NCBI RefSeq assembly: GCF_000020365.1
Contig: NC_012108.1
Location: 186,001-250,000, forward strand
Length of the DNA stretch: 64,000 bases
DNA from: Desulforapulum autotrophicum HRM2
Lineage (GTDB): Bacteria; Desulfobacterota; Desulfobacteria; Desulfobacterales; Desulfobacteraceae
Direction of reading: 5' to 3'
The position numbers and the translations under genes were made by a program. Of the stretch, positions 43,374 to 50,646 are shown piece after piece (positions within the stretch are counted from its first letter, which is position 1; every line of letters begins with the position of its first letter). Below the pieces are notes generated by a model. It ran no database searches, was not told the DNA's origin, and worked only from the letters and a program-made list of their open reading frames with translations.

Positions 43374-45788
43374 ATGACAGCTCAATTAAAACTTGTTGAC
43401 AACATGGTCGGCAGTTCAGATCCTCGTCGGGACCTTGGCTATCTTCTGGAAACGATGGAAATAGATACCGGGTCAACCGATGCATTTGCCGCATCATTAC
43501 CCTTTTCAGCAAGGGATGTCACTGCCGGTACGGAAAACGAATTCCAGGCCGTGGTTCTTGGAAAGAGGAAGGATCTGGATCTTGCCATCACCATCGAAGA
43601 ATCCAACTACTATAAAAACATCGTTCGAAGGGCTGCCTCCGGGGATATGTCCCGGAAAAAAAAGCTTGGCCTTGAACGTTACCTGAATCAGAAGACTGAT
43701 GACGTCTGGGAAAACAGCTGGGTCCGGTTCCCGAGACGTACCCTCAATACCTTTGCAAATCATATCTTTAATGCAGACCTTAAATCGGACAAGACAATAC
43801 CGGATTCTGGGAATCGATCCGATGCCGCAGATTTTACGTTCATGAAAGATGACGAGGAATTTATTCGTATTCCCGTCAGCTATGTATTGAAGCTTGCCCT
43901 TGCAAATGCCATTGGCTCGGATATCGGCTCGGATAAAACCTGTCATCCCATGGTGCGAATTACCGGTGAAAAAATGATGGCTCATTTTTTAAATGACAAC
44001 ACCTCTCCTGAAATTTTTTCCTTTTACCCGGTACGAACCAATGGTTCAGACTCCGTTGGCTGTGAAATGGCCAAGGAGACCCTGATCCGGTTTTTGTTTA
44101 CCCAGATTCTGGTCGCCTATGCCCAAGACACCTTTTGCCTGAAGGAGCATGGTCAGCAGATTCGGATTTTCTTTTCTTCCTCACCGCCATTAATGCAGAA
44201 AAAACTCAACGACAGCATTTCAGACGCTTTTTATCGATCCCTTTTCATGAGCCCCTGTTTGTCGGGGTGGGCCAGGGGCCAGGAAAAGCATGATTACATG
44301 AAGCTGTGTCATAAGGTTCTCTCCAGAAGTCAGATCAATGCAATATCAAAGCTCAAGGAGGCAGGTATCATCACGTCAAACCTGGTGGTGCTGCCCAGCA
44401 ATTCCAACATCAGTCTTGCCAACAACGGCACCCATATCAGCATGGGAAGTCTTAAGCTCGGGCGTTTGTTAAAGGATCCTGCCTCGGGTTTTTCAGCGTT
44501 CCATGAAAAGCACCTGGGAGACCTTGTCATAAAAATTACAGAGCATTTTCTCTGTCTTTTCCCCGGCACCTACAGCGCTTCGCCACTGCGGCTTGATTTT
44601 GAGGATTTTCATCCGGAAAAGGTCCTGGGCTTTTTACCCCACGAGGTCGATTATACCCACCTTCGAATGATCTGGAGACGGTGGAAACGCAAGGCCGATA
44701 TCAACATCCTGGGCCGTGCAGTCACCCCCTTCGGACCGGTATGGCTGGATCGGATGATCGGTCGCAGCTTTGGGCTTAAGGGCGATTGTATTCCAGATGC
44801 CAGACTGATTGACTATTTTGCTTCCCTCATGAGTACGGACCAGAGCCCCGCCCTGAGCGGAATTCAGGGCAATGGAGAACAATTAAAAAAAGATCTGGCC
44901 CAGATGGGAGTTTTTGATGAACAAATGCCCATGTATCAGCTTGTCAGAAACAGGCAATACTCTGAAATGGGATACAGCGGATTTGAGCACCGGTATTTCA
45001 GCATCTTTGAAAACCTGATGTCGGATATGGCCGGTGCCTTGGATCTGCAAAATCTGATAACGGTTTTGGCCTACTACTATATCTTTACCGGAGAGGTAAC
45101 CCATTCCACAATTCCAGACACTCCGGATGTTGAAAGTGAGCGACGGCAGATTTTTTTCTGCACGGCAATCAATTTACCCACCTGTTATGTCAAAACCCGA
45201 ATGAAAAACCTATTCCTGGGACAGATTGTTTCAAAAATAACAAAAACCAGGGCGAGTAAAAGGTATCCCGGATATACGCGCATCCGGTTGATTGATTATA
45301 AGAAAGCCCTTATTCAAATGTTGAAAAAAGATGGACAGGAACTCATCCAGGGCGCGTCGGTAAAAGGGATGCTTCAGGACCTTGAATCAAGGATTCTTTA
45401 TCCGGAGGTTTTTTCAGCCGGTGGACGACTCACCCAGGGGATACTTAAAGCAGACAAGAAAAAAAATCCCATGGAATTCAAGGGCGAGGTCTTTAATAAA
45501 AAAGCCGAGGGTTATTATATTGACGGGCTGAGAAAAAAACAGATCAAAGAGGGATTTGTTGTTCTTGAGCAGGAACTCCGGCAGATGGATTTTTGGGCAG
45601 GCTTCAATCAATCCGGCCACGGAAAGGCCATGGGAGACATTCTCGGGGAACAGCCGCTCAATTCGTTTATAGCAGAGGTTAAACAGCTTTTTTTTGAAGA
45701 TCGACTCCCTCCTGAATCGGCAAAAAAAATGCTGTTTCTGATTATTCTCCATGTGAACAAAGAAACCAGAGCATTTGGCAACATCTAA
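43374..45788 (+). CDS. Unrecognised 804-residue protein heading a lipid-enzyme operon
   Basis: Large cytoplasmic-looking protein with no signal peptide and no long hydrophobic helix; I cannot assign a family. Notable segments are LPSNSNISLANNGTHISMGSLKLGRLL (near residue 345), GRAVTPFGPVWLDRMIGRSFGLKGD (near 455) and FFCTAINLPTCYVKTRMKNLFLGQIVSK (near 610). The last 100 residues are charged and helical. The ATG at 43374 is chosen because GAAGAGG lies about 12 bp upstream and earlier in-frame codons overlap the promoter region. It is the first of four same-strand genes; a Psd-like decarboxylase starts 24 bp later, then an Lgt-like transferase and a small membrane protein. This context suggests a part in membrane-lipid synthesis or modification (inference). 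Confidence 0.75.
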   Translation: MTAQLKLVDNMVGSSDPRRDLGYLLETMEIDTGSTDAFAASLPFSARDVTAGTENEFQAVVLGKRKDLDLAITIEESNYYKNIVRRAASGDMSRKKKLGLERYLNQKTDDVWENSWVRFPRRTLNTFANHIFNADLKSDKTIPDSGNRSDAADFTFMKDDEEFIRIPVSYVLKLALANAIGSDIGSDKTCHPMVRITGEKMMAHFLNDNTSPEIFSFYPVRTNGSDSVGCEMAKETLIRFLFTQILVAYAQDTFCLKEHGQQIRIFFSSSPPLMQKKLNDSISDAFYRSLFMSPCLSGWARGQEKHDYMKLCHKVLSRSQINAISKLKEAGIITSNLVVLPSNSNISLANNGTHISMGSLKLGRLLKDPASGFSAFHEKHLGDLVIKITEHFLCLFPGTYSASPLRLDFEDFHPEKVLGFLPHEVDYTHLRMIWRRWKRKADINILGRAVTPFGPVWLDRMIGRSFGLKGDCIPDARLIDYFASLMSTDQSPALSGIQGNGEQLKKDLAQMGVFDEQMPMYQLVRNRQYSEMGYSGFEHRYFSIFENLMSDMAGALDLQNLITVLAYYYIFTGEVTHSTIPDTPDVESERRQIFFCTAINLPTCYVKTRMKNLFLGQIVSKITKTRASKRYPGYTRIRLIDYKKALIQMLKKDGQELIQGASVKGMLQDLESRILYPEVFSAGGRLTQGILKADKKKNPMEFKGEVFNKKAEGYYIDGLRKKQIKEGFVVLEQELRQMDFWAGFNQSGHGKAMGDILGEQPLNSFIAEVKQLFFEDRLPPESAKKMLFLIILHVNKETRAFGNI

Positions 45789-45812
45789 ATCTAAGATTTA
45801 AGACAGGCTGAA

Positions 45813-46850
45813 ATGAAACTTTCCACCCACCAGTATATTCGAAGAAAAACCGCATCCATCGAGACCGAACGTCTTGTGGGTGATCCAATTATTTCCCTCC
45901 TTTATTCCCGTATTCGGGAAAATGCGCCTTTTCTCTTTAATCAGTTTGTGTCAAAACGCACATCTTCATTGCTGGGCTTTCTAAATTATGATCTTGATTG
46001 TTGGCGTTTTTTTCTGTCCAACCTGGGATTGGCGGACAAAAATCCTCCCATTGAACGAATTCTCAACGATCTGAAAATCAACCCGGATGAAATCTGGGGC
46101 CGAATCGAAGCCCTTGACACCCATCGAAAAATATTTGAACGTAAGATCCGTTACTGGGAGTGCAGACCTCTCCAAGGCTCTCCATCCGCTGTGGTCTCCC
46201 CGGCGGATTCAAGGATATTGACCGGTTCTTTTTCCGCCCAGAAAATGGTGTTTATCAAGGAGACTTTTTTCTCCTATAACGAGTTGATCGGATCGGATAA
46301 GCTTAAATGGTTAAAGGCTTTTTCCCAGGGCGATTATGCCGTTTTCCGGCTGACACCCGACAAATACCATTACAATCATTCACCGGTTTCAGGCAGGGTT
46401 GCAGACACCTACGAAATTGACGGCCTCTACCATTCCTGCAACCCCAATGCCGTGGTGCAGTCCGTCACTCCTTTTTCCAAAAACAGACGGTGCGTAACGG
46501 TTATTGACACGGATGTGGACAAGGGAACCGGGGTGGGACGGGTGGCCATGGTGGAAATTGTGGCGTTGATGATCGGCAGAATAGATCAATGCTACAGTGC
46601 CCATGGCTATGCGTCTCCCCTACCCTTGAAAAAGGGTGATTTTATTGAGAAAGGACAGCCCAAAAGCCTGTTTGCCCCGGGCAGTTCCACAACTGTGCTG
46701 ATATTTGAAAAAAACAGGATTCGATTTTCCAGTGACCTTTTGGAAAACCAGAACAGAACAGATGTCAAAAGCCGTTTTGCCCAAGGCTTTGGAAGGCCTT
46801 TGGTGGAAACCGATCTTAACGTAAGGGAAACAATAGGAAGGGCGATTTAA
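45813..46850 (+). CDS. Phosphatidylserine decarboxylase-related protein
   Basis: Proenzyme-like protein of 345 residues from the phosphatidylserine decarboxylase (PSD) family, which makes phosphatidylethanolamine or related lipids with a pyruvoyl cofactor. The family motifs are VVSPADSRIL (catalytic Asp), RLTPDKYHYNHSPVSGRV (catalytic His) and, near the end, FAPGSSTTVLIFEKN, where self-cleavage before a Ser would give the small subunit. Canonical PSD has GGST or LGST there; here it is GSST. The N-terminal 110 residues are longer than in type II enzymes. It ends in TAATG, sharing a base with the next start codon. A substrate other than phosphatidylserine is possible. Confidence 0.82.
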   Translation: MKLSTHQYIRRKTASIETERLVGDPIISLLYSRIRENAPFLFNQFVSKRTSSLLGFLNYDLDCWRFFLSNLGLADKNPPIERILNDLKINPDEIWGRIEALDTHRKIFERKIRYWECRPLQGSPSAVVSPADSRILTGSFSAQKMVFIKETFFSYNELIGSDKLKWLKAFSQGDYAVFRLTPDKYHYNHSPVSGRVADTYEIDGLYHSCNPNAVVQSVTPFSKNRRCVTVIDTDVDKGTGVGRVAMVEIVALMIGRIDQCYSAHGYASPLPLKKGDFIEKGQPKSLFAPGSSTTVLIFEKNRIRFSSDLLENQNRTDVKSRFAQGFGRPLVETDLNVRETIGRAI

Positions 46851-47914
46851 TGGACCAGATTATTTTTATCGGTATTACAGCTGTTTTAATCTTTTTGACC
46901 ATTGCCTGGGGAGGTAAAATCCTTCCCCGGGAGAAATGGCAAATATTGGCGACCCTTCCCCTGGAAAAGGATGAGAACGGTAGATGGAGGGGGTTGAATC
47001 TGACCTATTATGGTCTTTTCAGCGCCAATGCCTATACCTTTGCCGTGGTCATCTTCCTTTTACTGACCGTTTCTGCCGGCATCCCTGTTCAGGGAATTTG
47101 CATTTTCATCCTTGCACTGCTTGGGGTGTGTATGCCTGCGGCGAAAATCATTGCGAAAATTGTGGAAAAAAAGAGTGGCACCTTGACTGTGGGGGGGGCG
47201 GTATTTGCCGGGTCCCTTGTGGCTCCATGGCTGATATTCCTGATCAACTTGATTCCCGGCCTGGTCCCAGGCCGGACAGATGGGTTTAATCTGAATGTCA
47301 CCGTTATTTTGTCGGCAATGTGTATCGCCTATGCATATGGCGAAGGGCTTGGCCGCCTGGCATGCATCAGTTTCGGCTGCTGCTATGGAAAACCCGTCGA
47401 TCAATGCCGCCCCTGGGTGCAAAAGCTGTTCGGTCATTTTTATCTGGTTTTTTTCGGTAAAACAAAAAAAATAGCCTATGCCTCTGGATTGGAAGGGGAA
47501 AAAGTCATTCCGATCCAGATCATCACTGCGATTCTTTATTCCACGGCAGCCCTTGTGGGAACATGGTTGTACATGAACGGCTATTTTGCCGCAGCCCTCA
47601 TGGAAACCATGGTGGTGACACAGGTTTGGAGAATCCTCTCTGAATTTTTTCGGGCGGATTTCAGGGGCTGTTTCAAGATTACTCCCTATCAGGTCATGGC
47701 GGCAGGTTCCCTGGCCTATATCCTGGTCGTTCTCCTTTTTTTCTCTCCGGCCCGGGAAACCCTGGTTCACATTGAAGCAGGCTTTAGAGAACTCAGGTCC
47801 CCCTGGGTGATGATTTTTGTGGAGGTTATCTGGGTTCTGACCTTTCTTTATACCGGGAGAAGTTCTGTTACCGGTGCACAAATTTTATTCCATGTTGAAA
47901 AAGGCAAGATCTGA
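46850..47914 (+). CDS. Lgt-family membrane transferase
   Basis: Membrane protein of 354 residues with about seven helices, related to prolipoprotein diacylglyceryl transferase (Lgt). The Lgt signature region reads GEGLGRLACISFGCCYGKPVD, matching the GR-x-(G/A)C-F-x-x-GCCYG pattern seen in Lgt relatives. It then has a longer soluble insert, and IPIQIITAILY corresponds to the conserved P(S/T)QLYE-like segment. Canonical Lgt acts on prolipoproteins with phosphatidylglycerol. This paralogue, coupled to a PSD-like enzyme (1-bp overlap before, 1-bp overlap after), may move a diacylglyceryl group to another acceptor (inference). Confidence 0.78.
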   Translation: MDQIIFIGITAVLIFLTIAWGGKILPREKWQILATLPLEKDENGRWRGLNLTYYGLFSANAYTFAVVIFLLLTVSAGIPVQGICIFILALLGVCMPAAKIIAKIVEKKSGTLTVGGAVFAGSLVAPWLIFLINLIPGLVPGRTDGFNLNVTVILSAMCIAYAYGEGLGRLACISFGCCYGKPVDQCRPWVQKLFGHFYLVFFGKTKKIAYASGLEGEKVIPIQIITAILYSTAALVGTWLYMNGYFAAALMETMVVTQVWRILSEFFRADFRGCFKITPYQVMAAGSLAYILVVLLFFSPARETLVHIEAGFRELRSPWVMIFVEVIWVLTFLYTGRSSVTGAQILFHVEKGKI

Positions 47915-48306
47915 TGAATCTGCCCCTTGGTTCAAAAACATGCATCCCTGCCATGGCATTTCTCTGGACATATGCCGTTTTTAAATTTCTGGTGGGCTTT
48001 AATGTACTCCGGGCATATGGTATCAACCCTTGGATATTTTTATTTCTGGATACGGTGACTGTGCCGACCTACATCATTGGCTGGAGCCGTCTGATTGCTT
48101 CAATGGGAGAAAAAAACCAGGCGTTTAGAACCGTTTTAAAATGGAGCGTCGTTACCTTTGTGTCAAGTACGCTTCCTTATCTTTATGCCGCCTGGGCCGG
48201 ACGACAGTCCCATTCAAAACAGGTGTGGTTTATTTTGATTATGATCCTGATTGTCATCCTGGTCGGTCAGTTGCAAAAATTATGGCGCACCAAATTGTCA
48301 GGATAG
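47914..48306 (+). CDS. Small four-helix membrane protein
   Basis: Protein of 130 residues with hydrophobic segments near 10-30, 38-58, 72-92 and 105-123 (for example IPAMAFLWTYAVFKFLVGF and VWFILIMILIVILVGQL) and a basic tail, QKLWRTKLSG. No family is recognised. Its ATG overlaps the stop of the Lgt-like gene as TGATG, so it is the last member of the four-gene operon and probably a partner subunit or a lipid-handling protein. Confidence 0.75.
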   Translation: MNLPLGSKTCIPAMAFLWTYAVFKFLVGFNVLRAYGINPWIFLFLDTVTVPTYIIGWSRLIASMGEKNQAFRTVLKWSVVTFVSSTLPYLYAAWAGRQSHSKQVWFILIMILIVILVGQLQKLWRTKLSG

Positions 48307-48388
48307 TCACTCCCCCATGAACTATACGTTTCAGCTATAGGGGAGTGTCTCTCGCCCACCAAAGCATTGCAACAGATGCGCTTCATCA

Positions 48389-48434
48389 TTCGTTGTGGCC
48401 GGGAACCACACCTCGCTCCGGCCGTGCTGGTTAT
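48389..48434 (-). repeat. Dispersed GC-rich repeat, copy D
   Basis: On the minus strand it reads ATAACCAGCACGGCCGGAGC, then a middle, then CCCGGCCACAACGAA. It is close to copy A. It lies in the gap between the four-gene lipid operon and the converging dksA-like gene, overlapping the last few bases of the latter. Confidence 0.65.
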
Positions 48435-48964
48435 ACGCAAGTTGTTCCGATGTCCCCGGACAGAATGGTTTTGTTTTTTTCGTAGCTGAAATTTTTGATA
48501 CATATTTCAGCGGCCGACAACCCATTGTATTGGTTGGAGAAATTGAATCTATAATCCGGACAGGGAGTTGGGTGTGGTGAGCGCTCGAGCATTTCCTGGG
48601 TCTCTACAGCAAGAGTTGCCCAGGGCAATACTTCCAACCTGTTTAAGCCGATTCTGTTGCCGGAGAGGAGACAATACCCGAAATTTCCCTCATCAATACG
48701 TTCCAGGGCCAGCATAACCTGTTTGAGTTTCTTGTGGTAATGGTTCAGTTTAGTTAGCTGCATGGCCATCTTGGTCTCAAAGAAGCTTAAATCACCGGGA
48801 TCCGATGTCCCAATACTCTGCACCCCTGCCCTGTGATGGGCTGTTACCATGTTCAGATCTTCAAGTTCCATGAGTAGACGTTCCCTGAAATACTGCAGTT
48901 GCCTTTGGTTCATGTAGACCTCTTTGTCAGAAGGGGTATAATGTTCCACCTTTTCACACAGCAT
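48431..48964 (-). CDS. DksA-like regulator lacking the zinc cysteines
   Basis: Protein of 177 residues of the DksA/TraR family, which binds the secondary channel of RNA polymerase and acts with ppGpp. The coiled-coil tip acidic motif is kept as SDPGDLSFFE (DPAD in E. coli DksA), and ALERIDEGNFGYCLLSGNRIGLNRLEVLPWATL is clearly DksA-like. The zinc finger is not: the usual C-x2-C pairs read CLLSG and AVETQE, so only one of four cysteines remains. This resembles Zn-independent DksA2 proteins. A strong TGGAGGTGA precedes the ATG. The C-terminal 40 residues after PHPTPCPDYRF are unlike the family and may come from a sequence change at the end. Confidence 0.8.
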   Translation of the reverse strand: MLCEKVEHYTPSDKEVYMNQRQLQYFRERLLMELEDLNMVTAHHRAGVQSIGTSDPGDLSFFETKMAMQLTKLNHYHKKLKQVMLALERIDEGNFGYCLLSGNRIGLNRLEVLPWATLAVETQEMLERSPHPTPCPDYRFNFSNQYNGLSAAEICIKNFSYEKNKTILSGDIGTTCV

Positions 48965-49099
48965 AAGTCACCTCCAGTTGTCTGTTGGCTGAAGATCGAA
49001 AACGGTTAACCCGTTCCTTCAGCGATTTATGGATGATAATTTATCTGGTATGAATTAGGATATTATTACGGCAGGATTAAGATTTAATGGGTCTTTGAT

Positions 49100-49345
49100 C
49101 CCATGAGTCAACCATCTCTGGGGTTGGAACACGATTTCCAGCCGTCGTTTGGCCACCGGTTCCCGGGTCACATCCCGACCGCTCAGCCGGATCGATCCGG
49201 CGTTGGGATGATCGAGCCCGGCAATGATCCGTAAAAGCGTTGTTTCTCTCCATCTGCTGGGCCCAGAATCGAAACGAACCCTCCCTTTTTAAACACCATG
49301 TTCACATGGTTCAGGGACAAATTCACCAAAGGTTTTGGGGAATAA
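49100..49345 (-). pseudogene. ABC-transporter ATPase fragment, frameshifted
   Basis: On the minus strand one frame reads VNLSLNHVNMVFKKGGFVSILGPADGE, then the frame shifts at the Walker A region and continues TTLLRIIAGLDHPNAGSIRLSGRDVTREPVAKRRLEIVFQ. Together they equal the first 80 or so residues of an ABC ATPase (GPSGSGKTTLLRIIAGL). The rest of the gene is missing. The 427-bp gap 48965-49391 holds nothing else that I can recognise. Confidence 0.75.
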
Positions 49346-49391
49346 ACCTGGACGGACTGTCTGGAGCGTTTACTGAATCAGGAACTTTGCA

Positions 49392-49931
49392 CTATTCCGG
49401 GTCCCGGATGGCCACATCCAGGCTCACCATGGTGTCATTGTCAAAGATGAAGCGGCCGTCCATCTGCTTGCCCCGCAGCACCTGGGGAAGCCAGTAAAAA
49501 TCATCCTCCCACATGCGGTTCAGGGGCATTTTGTCCACATGGCACCAGAAGGGGTCGGCCTCGTCCGTCTCGATCATGTCACCGGTAAAGGCTGTTGCCG
49601 TATACACAAATCCCTCCATGCGAAGGCCGTCCAGAAACTGAAAGTACAGCTTGCCCCTGAGTTCAAGTCCCTTTGGGGTGAGCCCCACCTCTTCCTGGCA
49701 TTCCCTGACGGCGGCCTGTTCCGGGGTCTCGCCTGCTTCAATGTGGCCCCCGGGTGCATTGACCTTGCCAGCTCCAAGTCCTCTTTTTTTGTGGATCAAC
49801 AGCACCTGGTTGTTCTGGTGAATGTAGACAATAACGGCCCGGACACCCGGCACCCACTCTTCCCAGTTGATTTCTTTAACGCTTCTTATGGTTTCCATGG
49901 AAAAGGTTTTAAGCCAATCTGGGATTTTCAT
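49392..49931 (-). CDS. NUDIX hydrolase, MTH1/MutT-like
   Basis: Nucleotide-diphosphate hydrolase of 179 residues. The Nudix box is complete: GGHIEAGETPEQAAVRECQEEVGL. VNAPGG before it and EADPFWCHVDKMPLNRMWEDDFYWLPQVL after it resemble the MTH1/8-oxo-dGTPase group, where the paired acidic and Trp residues read oxidised purines. About 35 residues precede the usual domain start; the ATG at 49931 has no clear ribosome site and a start at 49898 is possible. It is divergent from the tetR gene with only 55 bp between, so their promoters are close. Confidence 0.85.
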   Translation of the reverse strand: MKIPDWLKTFSMETIRSVKEINWEEWVPGVRAVIVYIHQNNQVLLIHKKRGLGAGKVNAPGGHIEAGETPEQAAVRECQEEVGLTPKGLELRGKLYFQFLDGLRMEGFVYTATAFTGDMIETDEADPFWCHVDKMPLNRMWEDDFYWLPQVLRGKQMDGRFIFDNDTMVSLDVAIRDPE

Positions 49932-49949
49932 CAAGGGCTTAAATTGTCC

Positions 49950-49978
49950 TTGACATAAAATATACCGATTGGTATTTG
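49950..49978 (+). promoter_or_regulatory. Promoter and operator of the TetR-oxidoreductase operon
   Basis: TTGACA (49950-49955), a 17-bp spacer and TATTTG (49973-49978) form a sigma-70-type promoter. The spacer holds the palindrome ATACC-GATT-GGTAT (49962-49975), a typical TetR-family operator, so binding would block polymerase. The start site would be near 49985, two or so bases before the ATG at 49987. No ribosome-binding site is present, which suggests a leaderless mRNA. Confidence 0.7.
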
Positions 49979-49986
49979 ATCAAATC

Positions 49987-50646
49987 ATGAAATCTAAAGA
50001 TACGAGCAAGGCCCGCCAGACAAGGCAGTTCATCATTGAAAAGGCAGCGCCTGTTTTTAATAAAAAGGGGGTTTCGGGCACCTCCCTGTCCGACCTTACC
50101 CGGGCAACGGGCCTGACCAAGGGTAGCATCTACGGCAACTTCAAGGACAAGGATGAGGTTGCCGTGTGCGTATTCCAGTACAATGTGGACAAGCTGGTCA
50201 ACTCACTGTTCAGGGAGATGGACAAAGAAACTTCGCCCGTGGAAATGCTCCTGGCCCTTCCAAGGGCCTATGGCAAACGTTATCGCCAGATCATTGACTA
50301 TGGCGGATGCCCCATCCTGAATACGGCCACGGAGGCCGATGACACCCACGAGGCCCTCTGCCGCCTCACGGTTGAGGCCATTGAGCGCCTCAAGCAGCGG
50401 ATCGCTTCCATTGCGGCCATGGGGATCGAACAGGGAACCATACAGGATCACACCGATCCTGATGCCATGGCCAACATTATCCTGGCCCTGATCGAAGGGG
50501 GAAGCATGCTCGCCAAGGTGACCAAACAGGACTATTACATGACCGATTCCCTGGAGCAGATACGGGCCATCATTCTCTCCAGGTCTAATCTTACCACGGC
50601 AACGGCTGACAAAGACAATGTCTTACATCCAAGGAGAACAAAATGA
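49987..50646 (+). CDS. TetR-family transcriptional repressor
   Basis: Repressor of 219 residues. The N-terminal helix-turn-helix is of the TetR type (ARQTRQFIIEKAAPVFNKKGVSGTSLSDLTRATGLTKGSIYGNFKDKDEV, residues about 8-60). The C-terminal part resembles the TetR_C domains of AcrR/NemR-like proteins (YGKRYRQIIDYGGCPILNTATEADD), with one Cys in the ligand region. The ATG at 49987 follows a palindromic operator embedded in its own promoter, so autoregulation is likely. Its stop overlaps the next start as ATGA. By analogy with NemR-NemA it may sense electrophiles or enoates and control the two downstream flavin reductases. Confidence 0.88.
   Translation: MKSKDTSKARQTRQFIIEKAAPVFNKKGVSGTSLSDLTRATGLTKGSIYGNFKDKDEVAVCVFQYNVDKLVNSLFREMDKETSPVEMLLALPRAYGKRYRQIIDYGGCPILNTATEADDTHEALCRLTVEAIERLKQRIASIAAMGIEQGTIQDHTDPDAMANIILALIEGGSMLAKVTKQDYYMTDSLEQIRAIILSRSNLTTATADKDNVLHPRRTK

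Noticed and set aside
47060-47881. 273-codon minus-strand frame
   Set aside because: It is a shadow of the Lgt-like gene; it is Cys/His-rich without any ordered motif.
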